Assembly (NCBI RefSeq): GCF_000763885.1
Contig: NZ_JRKO01000004.1
Coordinates: 1-64,000 of the forward strand
Direction: 5' to 3'
Origin: Paracoccus versutus
Lineage (GTDB): Bacteria; Pseudomonadota; Alphaproteobacteria; Rhodobacterales; Rhodobacteraceae
DNA: 64,000 nt
Shown: positions 43,264 through 50,550 of the stretch, piece after piece
Numbering within the stretch: the stretch's first letter is position 1
How the letters are laid out: each line of letters opens with the position of its first letter
The notes under the pieces: generated by a model
Databases searched by the model: none
Told to the model about the DNA's origin: nothing
What the model saw: the letters and a program-made list of their open reading frames with translations, nothing else
Position numbers and translations under genes: made by a program

Positions 43264-45068
43264 CAGTTCGAGACGAGCTTTAGCCCATCGGGCAAAGGCC
43301 GTTCAACCATCGGCAATTGCGATTCGGTGGCCGGGCGCAGGCCCAAGAGCGGTGCGACGCGGCGGATCACCTCGGCCGCCACCGGCGCCGAGGTCGCGCC
43401 CGCGGTGCGGCTTTCGCCGCCGGGGCCGATGGTCGAGGGCTCGTCCAGCGACAGCACCAGCACATATTGCGGATCGCTGGCCGGGAATACCGAGGCGAAG
43501 GTCGAGACCACCTTGTTGCCGTAATAGCCCCCCGTCGGGCGCGGCTTGTCGGCGGTGCCGGTCTTGCCCGCGACCTCGTAGCCCTCGACATTGGCGCTGC
43601 GGCCGCTGCCGCGGACCACCACCTGGCGCAGCATCTGCACGGCGATCTGCGCGGCCTCGGGCGACAGCACCTGCTCGCCGCCGCGCGGGCGGCGGTCGTG
43701 GATCAGCGTCGGCATCACCCGCTTGCCGCCGTTCGCGACCGTCGCATAGGCCGCGGCCAGATGCAGCGGGCTGGCCGCCAGCCCGTGCCCGAAGGCCACG
43801 GTGGCCGAGGTCACGGCGGGCCAGCGCTTGGGCACCAGCGGCTTGCCGGTCGGCGCCTCGCTCATCTCGATCGGCGTCGGCTCGAAGAAGCCCAGCTTCT
43901 GCAGGAAATCCCTCTGCCGCTCGGCGCCCAGCAGCTGGGCCACCCGGACGGTGCCGACGTTCGACGACTTCACGATGATGTCCGTCACCGAAAGCGTGCC
44001 GTAATTGTGGCCCCGGAACTCGTTGATCAGGTATTTGCCGATCTTCATCGGCGCCTTGGCGTTGATCATCGTGGCCGGGCTGACCAGCTTGAGGTCGATG
44101 GCCTGCGCCACCGGGAAGATCTTGAAGGTCGAGCCCAATTCATACTGTCCCTGCACCGCGCGGTTGAACAGCGGGCTGTCCGAGGGATCGCCCTTGAGCA
44201 GCGGTCGCGGCCGGTCGTTGGGGTCGAAATCGGGCAGGCTGGCCATGGCCAGGATCTCGCCGGTCTTGACCTCCATCAGGATGCCGGTGGCGCCTTTGGC
44301 GTTCATGACCTTCATGCCGTTGCCCAGCACCTCCTCCATGGCGGCCTGGACGGTCAGGTCCAGCGAAAGCGCCAGCGGCGCGCCGTCATTGGCCGGATCG
44401 CGCAGCCAGTGGTCGAAGGCCTTTTCGACGCCGGCGACGCCGACGACCTCGGCGCTGGCCACGTCTTCCTTGCCGAAGGTGGCGCCGCCCAGGATATGCG
44501 CGGCGATATGGCCATTCGGGTAAAGCCGCATCTCGCGCGGGCCGAACAGCAGCCCCGGCTCGCCGATGTCATGCACGGCCTGCATCTGTTCGGGGCTGAT
44601 CTTCTTCTTGATCCAGACGAAGGTGCGCTTGCCGGTAAAGTCCTTTTGCAGCCGCTCGATCTCCAGGTCGGGGAAGATGCGGACCAGTTCGCGCGCCGCG
44701 CGCTCGGGCTCGACCATCTGCTGGGGATGGGCGTAAAGCGAATGGGTCAGCAGGTTGGTGGCCAGCACCCGCCCCTGCCGGTCGGTGATGTCGGCGCGCT
44801 GCGAGATGATCTGCGCGCCGGTGGTCTGGACCCGCGGCTCGCTGGGCTGGCTGGCGGCCAGCACGCCCATCTTGGCGCCCACGGTGCCAAAGGCCAGCGC
44901 AAAGGCGCAGGACATGAAGAACAGCCGGGTCCGGGCGCTGCCGCGCGCCCTTTCCTGGATCGCGGCATGCCTTTGGGCGCGGTTCTCGGCCTCGATGGCA
45001 TCGGGGTTCTCGCCTGTTTCGCGGGCGCGAAGGATGCGGGCCAGCGGGCGCAGCGGGGTGCGGATCAT
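43263..45068 (-). CDS. ftsI: Septal peptidoglycan transpeptidase FtsI (PBP3)
   Basis: A 601-residue class B penicillin-binding protein that crosslinks septal peptidoglycan. One membrane helix lies at about residues 48-70. The pedestal domain begins RADITDRQGRVLATN. The active-site Ser is in ELGSTFKIFP (about 298), the second motif is SSN in IVKSSNVGTVR (about 352) and the third is KTGTADKPR (about 493). Start 45068 overlaps the ftsL stop by 4 bp (ATGA). Confidence 0.96.
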   Translation of the reverse strand: MIRTPLRPLARILRARETGENPDAIEAENRAQRHAAIQERARGSARTRLFFMSCAFALAFGTVGAKMGVLAASQPSEPRVQTTGAQIISQRADITDRQGRVLATNLLTHSLYAHPQQMVEPERAARELVRIFPDLEIERLQKDFTGKRTFVWIKKKISPEQMQAVHDIGEPGLLFGPREMRLYPNGHIAAHILGGATFGKEDVASAEVVGVAGVEKAFDHWLRDPANDGAPLALSLDLTVQAAMEEVLGNGMKVMNAKGATGILMEVKTGEILAMASLPDFDPNDRPRPLLKGDPSDSPLFNRAVQGQYELGSTFKIFPVAQAIDLKLVSPATMINAKAPMKIGKYLINEFRGHNYGTLSVTDIIVKSSNVGTVRVAQLLGAERQRDFLQKLGFFEPTPIEMSEAPTGKPLVPKRWPAVTSATVAFGHGLAASPLHLAAAYATVANGGKRVMPTLIHDRRPRGGEQVLSPEAAQIAVQMLRQVVVRGSGRSANVEGYEVAGKTGTADKPRPTGGYYGNKVVSTFASVFPASDPQYVLVLSLDEPSTIGPGGESRTAGATSAPVAAEVIRRVAPLLGLRPATESQLPMVERPLPDGLKLVSN

Positions 45069-45454
45069 GGCGTGCTCTCCTGTGGTCTGCGGGGCGGGAA
45101 GCCGGCGGGACGTTCGACCGGCAGATCGGCATCGGCAGCGGAACCGGGGGCGGGCTCGGGCGACCGGGGCGCCGGGAAGGCCACCTGCCCCACGTCCACG
45201 AACTGGTCGGAACCGAAGGGCACCAGCTTCAGCCGCTCGAAATTCAGGTCGACCAGCTGGCGCAGGCGCTCGGGGCGGTTCAGATAGGCCCATTCCGCGC
45301 GCAGAACGCCCAGATCCTCGCGCAGGCGGCCGATCTGGCGCTGGATGTCGCTCATCTCGCTGATGGCAGCCTGAGTGCGGTAATTCTCGCGATAGGCCCA
45401 GAAGGCCAGCCCCATCACCGAAAGCGCGGTCAGAAGGTAAAGCACCGAACGCAT
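45065..45454 (-). CDS. ftsL: Cell division protein FtsL
   Basis: A 129-residue bitopic protein: a short basic start, one membrane helix (about residues 4-22), then a coiled-coil segment (QAAISEMSDIQRQIGRLRED) and a Pro-rich tail. It scaffolds FtsB and FtsQ and activates FtsWI at the septum. Sequence conservation in FtsL is low, so position between rsmH and ftsI plus this architecture carry the call. The ATG at 45454 overlaps the rsmH TGA by one base; a GTG at 45457 is the alternative. Confidence 0.88.
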   Translation of the reverse strand: MRSVLYLLTALSVMGLAFWAYRENYRTQAAISEMSDIQRQIGRLREDLGVLRAEWAYLNRPERLRQLVDLNFERLKLVPFGSDQFVDVGQVAFPAPRSPEPAPGSAADADLPVERPAGFPPRRPQESTP

Positions 45455-46422
45455 CACGCCCCCCTTTCCGACAGCAGCGGCAGGCCCAGCCCCGCCGGAT
45501 CGACCCGGCCGGCCGGCGCCGCGGTGCGGATGCCGACCCGCAACAACGCCGAGCGGGCGCGCGGATTCGCCGCCAGCTCGGCCTCGTCCGCGCCGATGGC
45601 GCGGCGGAAGGGCAGCGTGAAGGCCGGCTCTTCGCGCGCGGCCTCGGGCGCATAACGGCTGCCGCCGCCGGCGCTGTTCGAGCGCGCCTGCATGAACCGC
45701 TTGACGATCCGGTCCTCGAGCGAATGGAAGCTGACCACGGCCAGCTTGCCGCCCGGCCGCAGCGCCCGTTCGGCCGCCGCAAGCCCGGCGACCAGCTGGC
45801 CGAATTCGTCGTTCACCCAGATGCGGATCGCCTGGAAGGCGCGGGTCGAGGGATGGCTCTGCCCCGGCTTCGCGCGCGGCAGGCAGCCGGCGACGATGTC
45901 GGAAAGCTGGCCGGTGCGGCTCAGCGGCCGGGCAGCGACGATGGCCTTGGCGATGCGGCGCGAGGCGCGCTCCTCGCCGTAGAGATAGAGCACGTCGGCG
46001 ATGACCGATTCGGGGGCTCTGTTCAGCAGGTCGGCCGCCGTCGGCCCCTCGCCGCCCATGCGCATGTCCAAGGGCCCGTCGCGCAAAAAGGAAAAGCCGC
46101 GCTCGGGCTGGTCGAGTTGCATCGAGCTGACGCCAAGGTCCAGCACCACGCCGTCGACCGGCCCGCCGGCCAGCCTGTCGAGATCCGAGAACGTACCCTG
46201 GACCAACCGCAGCCGGTCGCCATATTCGCCCGCCCAGGCTTCGGCCATGCGAAAGACCGCCGGGTCGCGGTCGATACCGATCACCCGGTCGGCGCCCTGT
46301 TCCAGCAGGCCGCGGGCATAGCCGCCGGCGCCGAAGGTGCCGTCGACCCAGGTGCCCGTCACAGGCTGAACGGCCCGCAACAGCGGGCCAAGCAGGACGG
46401 GGATATGCGGAGCCTCGACCAT
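45454..46422 (-). CDS. rsmH: 16S rRNA (cytosine1402-N4)-methyltransferase
   Basis: A 322-residue enzyme (formerly MraW) that N4-methylates C1402 of 16S rRNA. The start [13 protein letters not shown] and [16 protein letters not shown] (about residue 26) are family signatures. [20 protein letters not shown] (about 94) and the C-terminal [16 protein letters not shown] (about 232) complete it. Separated from mraZ by 3 bp. Confidence 0.97.
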   Translation of the reverse strand: MVEAPHIPVLLGPLLRAVQPVTGTWVDGTFGAGGYARGLLEQGADRVIGIDRDPAVFRMAEAWAGEYGDRLRLVQGTFSDLDRLAGGPVDGVVLDLGVSSMQLDQPERGFSFLRDGPLDMRMGGEGPTAADLLNRAPESVIADVLYLYGEERASRRIAKAIVAARPLSRTGQLSDIVAGCLPRAKPGQSHPSTRAFQAIRIWVNDEFGQLVAGLAAAERALRPGGKLAVVSFHSLEDRIVKRFMQARSNSAGGGSRYAPEAAREEPAFTLPFRRAIGADEAELAANPRARSALLRVGIRTAAPAGRVDPAGLGLPLLSERGA

Positions 46423-46425
46423 GCC

Positions 46426-46935
46426 CTAGCCCTCGTCCTTCGCCGCGGCGGGGGCCAGCAGCGACAGCGGATCGGCGCCCGGCTCCAGTTCCGGCACGCG
46501 GGCTTCCAGCGCGCGCTCTTCCTCGGCATAGGCCTCGGGGGTCCAGACCTTCAGGCTGTCGCCGGCCGAGATGAAGAAGGCGCTGTCGGTCAGGCCGATC
46601 TTCTCGCGCAGCTTCTGCGGCAGGACCAGGCGGCCGTCGCCGTCGATCTCGGCCTCGTCGGCGTGACCCTGGTAGATGTTTTCCAGAAGGTTGCGGGCGG
46701 CCGAGCCGCGCGGCATGCGGGCGATGCCGTCCTCGATCTCTTCCATCGCCTCGATGGTGAAAAGCTGCAGCCAGTTCCAGTCGCGGGTGCCGTAGACGAT
46801 GACCAGCTGTGCGCGCTTGCCGGCCTGCCAGTCGGGATCGGAGGCTTCAAAGACCCGGCGGAACTTGGCCGGGATGGAAACGCGACCCTTCGCGTCCACC
46901 TTGACCTCTTCCGACCCTCTGAAACGGCGTGCCAA
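46426..46935 (-). CDS. mraZ: Transcriptional regulator MraZ
   Basis: A 169-residue AbrB-like DNA-binding protein that represses its own division/cell-wall operon in other bacteria. It has two SpoVT/AbrB-like halves: the first with KVDAKGRVSIPAKFRRVFE (about residues 12-30), the second with IDGDGRLVLPQKLREKIGL (about 95-113). The Asp-x-x-Gly-Arg pattern in each half is the DNA-binding signature. First gene of the cluster. A long leader with MraZ-type repeats and a terminator lies upstream. Confidence 0.95.
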   Translation of the reverse strand: MARRFRGSEEVKVDAKGRVSIPAKFRRVFEASDPDWQAGKRAQLVIVYGTRDWNWLQLFTIEAMEEIEDGIARMPRGSAARNLLENIYQGHADEAEIDGDGRLVLPQKLREKIGLTDSAFFISAGDSLKVWTPEAYAEEERALEARVPELEPGADPLSLLAPAAAKDEG

Positions 46936-46979
46936 CGGCGCGCCCTCCTTTCACTGTCCCGACCTTTCCGGTTTGCCCG

Positions 46980-47022
46980 AAAAGGAAAGGCGGACCGGGC
47001 TGCTGCCACTGCCCGATCCGCC
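46980..47022 (-). terminator. Terminator inside the mraZ leader
   Basis: On the minus strand GGCGGATCGGGC (47022-47011) pairs with GCCCGGTCCGCC (47000-46989) over 12 bp with one G-T pair and a 10-nt loop, followed by TTTCCTTTT. It lies 45-87 bp before the mraZ start, so it ends or attenuates the transcript before the first gene. Confidence 0.75.
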
Positions 47023-47345
47023 GCCCTCGTTCCCATCTCTGGGCCCCGTAGTTTCGGGGATCGCGCCCTGCGTTTCGCGCCACCTGGGGGAGGTGCTGCT
47101 CGCGCGCCGCAGAGGTCATTCGGAAACGGGTTGCCTGTATGAAAGCTGCTTGTCGCCTTTTGGGGTCTTGGCGCCCCTCGAGCCCGTTCCGTGAGCCAAG
47201 GGATGCCATGGGAATTCATGGGACGCAATGGATTTGTTTGGTCGGAACCTGGGCGCAGGCGGGCTATTGCCGGCGAACGCGGCGCGAACAAATTCACACC
47301 GGCGCGATCACAGGGGAAGGTATCGGATGCAGGGATAGAACAGCC
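46980..47345 (-). ncRNA. Candidate UpsM-like sRNA from the mraZ leader
   Basis: The stretch between a promoter-like region (about 47350-47377) and a strong terminator at 46980 has no gene on either strand. In R. sphaeroides the sRNA UpsM is made from exactly this place, the 5' leader of the mraZ cluster, with part of the transcripts ending before mraZ. The 5' end is a guess. Sequence similarity to UpsM was not tested; the call rests on position, leader length and terminator. Confidence 0.55.
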
Positions 47346-47349
47346 ACTA

Positions 47350-47408
47350 GATGTAGTATGGAGCGCCGATGTGGCAAATAAATCCCACCATTTCCCAGAA
47401 TCGTCCCA
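47350..47408 (-). promoter_or_regulatory. MraZ-type direct repeats and likely promoter
   Basis: Three TGGGA repeats on the minus strand (47408-47404, 47397-47393, 47387-47383), spaced 11 and 10 bp, match the MraZ operator form (TGGGN with 5-nt gaps). Just downstream a TTGCCA (47377-47372) and TACATC (47355-47350), 16 bp apart, form a plausible but weak promoter. About 415 nt of leader then precede mraZ. Confidence 0.6.
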
Positions 47409-47574
47409 CGCGACCGGGTGAAGGGGCGATTCTTTCGTCGAAAAAGGGGAAAGCTTGCCGATTCGACCGGCCTTCACGGGCAATCACGCCGCGGTGATTC
47501 GGAATCCAGGGGCCGTTCCCATGATTTCCCGGACCCGCTTCCCGTGTTTTCCCGGCCGGGTGCGAAAGGCCGGG

Positions 47575-48678
47575 TCAGGCCATGCCGCCGGCGATCAGCC
47601 GCTCGGCCAGCCGGACGAAGGATTGCGCCACCGGCCCGTCGCCGGCCGCGATCGGCGTGCCGGCATCGCCCGCAAGCCGCAGGTCCAGGTTCAACGGGAT
47701 TTCGCCCAGGAAGGGCAGGTCCAGCGCCGCGGCCTCGGCGGCGACGCCGCCATGGCCGAACAGATGCGCCTCGTGGCCGCAATTGGGGCAGATATAGGTG
47801 GACATGTTCTCGACCAGCCCCAGCACCGGGGTCTTGAGCTTGTCGAACATGTCGATGGCGCGGCGGGCGTCGATCAGCGCCACGTCCTGCGGGGTCGAGA
47901 CGATGATCGCCCCGCTGACCTGCGCCTTCTGGCACAGCGACAGCTGCACGTCGCCCGTGCCGGGTGGCAGGTCGACCAGCAGCACGTCCAGCTCGCCCCA
48001 TTTCACCTGGTTCAGCATCTGCTGCAGCGCGCCCATCAGCATCGGGCCGCGCCAGACCACCGCCTCGCCTTCCTTCATCATCAGGCCCAGCGACATGACG
48101 GTGACGCCATGGGCGTGCAGCGGCTCGATCATCTGGCCGTCGCTGGTGGGGCGCTGCCCGGTCAGGCCCAGCATGCGCGGCTGCGAGGGACCGTATATGT
48201 CGGCGTCCAGCAAGCCGACCCGCCGCCCCTTGCGCGCCAGCGCCACCGCCAGGTTCGAGGTCAGCGTCGATTTCCCGACCCCGCCCTTGCCCGAGCCGAC
48301 GGCCAGGATTCGCGCCACGCCGCTGACCGGCGCGGGGCCGGCCTGGGGCGTGGGGTGGCGGCCGATCTTCAGGCTGGGCGGTGCCTCGCCGCCCGAACGG
48401 GCCGCGACCTGCGGGGCACCGCCGCGCGGCGCGGTCGGGGCGGTGGTGACGATCTGCACCTTCTCCACCCCCGGCAGGGCGGACAGCCGGCGCTGCGCCT
48501 CGGCCTCGACCGGGACCAGCGCGCGGGCAGAGGCCGCATCGGCCGCCTCGATGACGAATCGCACCGCGCCCGATTCGACGTTGAGCGCGCGCACCAGATC
48601 GGCCGAAACCAGGTTGCCGCCCCCCGGAACCGCGATCTGGGCAAGTTCCTGAAGCACACGTTCCCGTGAGATGGTCAT
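47575..48678 (-). CDS. mrp: Mrp/NBP35-type iron-sulfur cluster carrier ATPase
   Basis: A 367-residue P-loop protein that binds and transfers Fe-S clusters. An N-terminal MIP18-like (DUF59) domain spans about residues 1-85, a Pro/Gly-rich linker follows, and the deviant Walker A is AVGSGKGGVGKST (about 124). LLVDLPPGTGD (about 230) is the A' / Walker B region, and YICPNCGHEAH (about 297) carries the CxxC that binds the cluster. Start 48678 (MTISRE) has no unconserved extension; an in-frame ATG at 48714 is less likely. Confidence 0.95.
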   Translation of the reverse strand: MTISRERVLQELAQIAVPGGGNLVSADLVRALNVESGAVRFVIEAADAASARALVPVEAEAQRRLSALPGVEKVQIVTTAPTAPRGGAPQVAARSGGEAPPSLKIGRHPTPQAGPAPVSGVARILAVGSGKGGVGKSTLTSNLAVALARKGRRVGLLDADIYGPSQPRMLGLTGQRPTSDGQMIEPLHAHGVTVMSLGLMMKEGEAVVWRGPMLMGALQQMLNQVKWGELDVLLVDLPPGTGDVQLSLCQKAQVSGAIIVSTPQDVALIDARRAIDMFDKLKTPVLGLVENMSTYICPNCGHEAHLFGHGGVAAEAAALDLPFLGEIPLNLDLRLAGDAGTPIAAGDGPVAQSFVRLAERLIAGGMA

Positions 48679-49006
48679 GGCTACCCCCGCATCAAAGCGC
48701 CCGCAGCATCGCAATTCGCGCGGGGATGGGCAAGCCGGGCTTGCGGGCTGATACCGCTAACCCCCTGTGACCCCGCGTAAAATACGACCGATCTGCTAGG
48801 GAAACTTGATCCAGCTTGTAAAAAGGCTGAAAAATTCACGGATTATTAACGCTTTGTAACAGTGTCCCAGAAACAGCCATGTAGATTCTGCATAGCAGCA
48901 TCTCGCCCGCGGCCATTGTGCAGATGCAGAAAAGGGACCATGTTCGTCTCAACAGCGCGACAGGGAAAACCGACCGCGCCATCCGCAAGACGAAAGAGTG
49001 AATGAA
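48679..49006. other. Divergent intergenic region mrp / DUF1127 copy 3
   Basis: This 328-bp region is AT-richer than its surroundings from 48765 to 48890, as expected for two promoters. It holds the shared palindrome at 48888. An 8-bp inverted pair TTCTGCAT (48887-48894) / ATGCAGAA also lies in the leader. In R. sphaeroides the equivalent gene is driven by RpoHI/RpoHII; I could not place a convincing RpoH-type promoter here by eye. No gene is seen. Confidence 0.45.
48888..48898. promoter_or_regulatory. CTGCATAGCAG palindrome upstream of DUF1127 copy 3
   Basis: Third copy of the CTGCATNGCAG core, 108 bp before the ATG at 49007. The distance and core match those of the other two DUF1127 genes. 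Confidence 0.45.
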
Positions 49007-49237
49007 ATGGCTGTTCTCGATCTGATCCATGGCGGTATGCACCGCAACGACATCGCCGGCAACGGCGCGATCGCGAAATTCGTGGCCAATGTCCGTGACC
49101 ATATGGCCCGCCGGGCGGTCTATCGCCAGACCCTGCGCGAACTGGGCGACCTGTCCAACCGCGAACTGGCCGACCTGGGCCTGAACCGCGGCAACATCCG
49201 CAGCGTGGCTTACGAAGCCGCCTGGGGCACGAAGTAA
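49007..49237 (+). CDS. DUF1127 protein, CcaF1-like (copy 3 of 3)
   Basis: A 76-residue basic protein ending in the DUF1127 block LRELGDLSNRELADLGLNRGNIRSVAYEAAWG. The ATG at 49007 lies 9 nt after AAAGAG; a GTG at 48998 in the same frame is the alternative start. It is followed within 10 bp by an array of CTCCTCCTCCCT-loop hairpins. In R. sphaeroides the DUF1127 protein CcaF1 (RSP_6037) is co-transcribed with the CcsR1-4 sRNAs and is reported to bind RNA and influence their maturation. Same order here, so this is very probably the orthologous locus. Confidence 0.88.
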   Translation: MAVLDLIHGGMHRNDIAGNGAIAKFVANVRDHMARRAVYRQTLRELGDLSNRELADLGLNRGNIRSVAYEAAWGTK

Positions 49238-49244
49238 ACGAATA

Positions 49245-49321
49245 GAACACCCGACCCACTCCTCCTCCCTTGGGTCCGGGTTCAGGCGGCATCCTCCCTC
49301 CTCCTCCCTGAGGATGCCGCC
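49245..49321 (+). ncRNA. CcsR-like sRNA unit 1
   Basis: Hairpin 1 (49245-49283) pairs an imperfect GAACACCCGACCCA with TGGGTCCGGGTTC. Hairpin 2 (49285-49321) has a perfect 12-bp stem GGCGGCATCCTC / GAGGATGCCGCC. Both loops carry CTCCTCCTCCCT. Starts 8 bp after the DUF1127 stop, so processing from its mRNA is likely. Confidence 0.82.
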
Positions 49322-49332
49322 GCTCAGATACG

Positions 49333-49403
49333 GTGAAGCCCCTCCTCCTCCCTGGGCTTCACGGTTCCGGCGGCTCCCCCTCCTCCTCCCTGGGGATGCC
49401 GCC
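49333..49403 (+). ncRNA. CcsR-like sRNA unit 2
   Basis: Hairpin 3 (49333-49362): perfect GTGAAGCCC / GGGCTTCAC. Hairpin 4 (49369-49403): GGCGGCTCCCC / GGGGATGCCGCC with one bulge. Both loops are CTCCTCCTCCCT. A CAGATACG linker precedes the unit. Confidence 0.82.
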
Positions 49404-49413
49404 ACCCCATACG

Positions 49414-49484
49414 GCGAGACCCCTCCTCCTCCCTGGGTCTCGCGGTCCGGCGGCAGCCTCTTTCCTCCTCCCGGAGGCGCCGCC
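49414..49484 (+). ncRNA. CcsR-like sRNA unit 3
   Basis: Hairpin 5 (49414-49443): perfect GCGAGACCC / GGGTCTCGC with the standard loop. Hairpin 6 (49449-49484): GGCGGCAGCCTC / GAGGCGCCGCC with a degenerate loop, TTTCCTCCTCCC, the only clear loop departure in the array. Linker CCCCATACG. Confidence 0.8.
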
Positions 49485-49497
49485 AAACCGACACGGC

Positions 49498-49569
49498 GAA
49501 GCCCCTCCTCCTCCCTGGGCTTCCCGTTCTGCGCGGCGCCCTCCCCTCCTCCTCCCTGGAGGGCGCCGC
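49498..49569 (+). ncRNA. CcsR-like sRNA unit 4
   Basis: Hairpin 7 (49498-49523): GAAGCCC / GGGCTTC, the shortest of the simple stems. Hairpin 8 (49533-49569): perfect 12-bp GCGGCGCCCTCC / GGAGGGCGCCGC. Standard loops. Linker CGACACGGC. Confidence 0.82.
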
Positions 49570-49600
49570 CAAAACACCGCCGCAAGGCGGAACGGAATGC

Positions 49601-49669
49601 GACGGTCCTCTCCTCCTCCCTGGGACCGTCAGCTAGCGGTAATGGCCTCCTCCTCCCTGCCATTGCCGC
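49601..49669 (+). ncRNA. CcsR-like sRNA unit 5
   Basis: Hairpin 9 (49601-49630): GACGGTCC / GGACCGTC with a 14-nt loop containing TCTCCTCCTCCCT. Hairpin 10 (49636-49669): GCGGTAATGGC / GCCATTGCCGC, 11 bp with one T-G pair. The linker before it is longer than elsewhere and holds an extra small hairpin, CCGCC-GCAA-GGCGG (49577-49590). Confidence 0.82.
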
Positions 49670-49677
49670 ACCCCATA

Positions 49678-49755
49678 CGCGGCCCCTCCTCCTCCCTGGG
49701 CCAGCGTTGCGCGGCGGTGCCCCCTCCTCCTCCCTGGGCGCCGCCGCTTTTCATT
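49678..49755 (+). ncRNA. CcsR-like sRNA unit 6 with terminator
   Basis: Hairpin 11 (49678-49706): CGCGGCCC / GGGCCAGCG with one bulge. Hairpin 12 (49711-49747): GCGGCGGTGCCC / GGGCGCCGCCGC, 12 bp with one T-G pair, followed at once by TTTTCATTT. Standard loops. Linker CCCCATACG, the same as before unit 3. Confidence 0.82.
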
Positions 49756-49782
49756 TCCGGGCCATCGGGTTAATCGCGGGAC

Positions 49783-50550
49783 ATGTTGTCCTATCAGCAC
49801 GCCTATCACGCCGGGAACCTGGCCGACCTGCACAAGCACGCGCTGCTGGCTTGGGTGCTGGCCTATCTGACCGCCAAGCCGAAGCCGCTGAGTTATCTGG
49901 AAACCCATGCCGGGCGCGGCCTTTACGACCTGTCGGCGCCCGAGGCGGAAAAGACCGGCGAGGCGGCCGCCGGCATCACCCGCGCGCTTTCCGAAAACTG
50001 GCTGCCCACGGATCACCCGCTGCGCCTTGCGCTGGAGGCGGTGCGCGCCCGTCATGGCGCGACCGCCTATCCCGGCTCGCCGCTGATCGCGCGGCATTTC
50101 CTGCGCCCTGGCGACGTGGCGCATCTGGCCGAGCTGCACCCGGCCGAGCACCAGGCGCTGGCCGAGGTCGCAGGCTTTGCGCATCTGCACCGGCAGGACG
50201 GGTTCCAGATGGCGCAGGCGATCTGCCCGCCCACGCCGCGGCGCGGATTGCTGCTGATTGACCCCAGCTATGAGGTCAAGGCCGATTACGACGCCATCCC
50301 GCGCCATGTCGCCAAGCTGGCGCGCAAGTGGAACGTCGGCGTGATCGCGCTGTGGTATCCGATCCTGGCCGACAGCCGCCATGCGCCCATGGTCGAGGCG
50401 CTGCGCCGCAACCATCCCGAGGCGCTGGTCTCGGAGGTGCGATTCCCGCCGGCGCGGCCCGGCCATGGCATGGTCGGCTCGGGCATGGTGGTGCTGAATG
50501 CGCCCTATGGGCTGGAGACCGAGGCCCGGCGAATCGAGGCGCTTTTCTAG
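49783..50550 (+). CDS. rlmJ: 23S rRNA (adenine2030-N6)-methyltransferase
   Basis: A 255-residue SAM-dependent methyltransferase. The N-terminus MLSYQHAYHAGNLADLHKH is diagnostic for RlmJ; YLETHAGRGLYDL is the SAM loop (about residue 45), YPGSPLIARHFLRPGD (about 95) and GLLLIDPSYEVKADYD (about 155, the catalytic DPSY/DPPF-type block) follow. It lies 28 bp after the sRNA array and may share its transcript or have its own promoter. Convergent with the amidase gene; their stop codons overlap in CTAG. Confidence 0.95.
   Translation: MLSYQHAYHAGNLADLHKHALLAWVLAYLTAKPKPLSYLETHAGRGLYDLSAPEAEKTGEAAAGITRALSENWLPTDHPLRLALEAVRARHGATAYPGSPLIARHFLRPGDVAHLAELHPAEHQALAEVAGFAHLHRQDGFQMAQAICPPTPRRGLLLIDPSYEVKADYDAIPRHVAKLARKWNVGVIALWYPILADSRHAPMVEALRRNHPEALVSEVRFPPARPGHGMVGSGMVVLNAPYGLETEARRIEALF

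Larger units (their letters stand above)
49245..49755 (+). repeat. Twelve-hairpin CcsR/cuckoo RNA array
   Basis: Twelve hairpins follow each other on the plus strand. Ten show a 12-13 nt CTCCTCCTCCCT or CCTCCTCCTCCCT loop, one a 14-nt version and one a degenerate TTTCCTCCTCCC. Stems differ in sequence but still pair, mostly over 7-12 bp. Even-numbered hairpins are built on a GCGG...CCGC stem base; odd-numbered ones vary. The last hairpin is followed by TTTTCATTT and probably ends the transcript. This is the CcsR (CCUCCUCCC-motif) or cuckoo sRNA architecture known from Rhodobacteraceae, with six two-hairpin units. Confidence 0.88.

Noticed and set aside
47191..47421. 76-codon plus-strand frame in the mraZ leader
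   Set aside because: It overlaps the MraZ repeats and promoter-like sites, with a poor start context and no recognisable sequence.
46590..47483. Upstream extension of the mraZ region as a 297-codon frame
   Set aside because: It runs out of frame through mraZ and through the leader terminator; no similarity to any protein I know.
47540..47580. Hairpin CCCGGCC / GGCCGGG as mrp terminator
   Set aside because: On the mrp strand it is followed by A-rich, not T-rich, sequence.
48801..48835. RpoH-type promoter (CTTGAT at 48805) before DUF1127 copy 3
   Set aside because: No matching -10 element at the right distance could be found by eye. Stress-sigma control is expected from the related locus but not shown here.
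49245..49755. CRISPR-like array of regularly spaced CTCCTCCTCCCT repeats
   Set aside because: The repeat is only 12-13 bp, spacing is uneven, the flanks of each repeat are complementary to each other (stems), and no cas gene is present. It fits hairpin RNAs with a shared loop.
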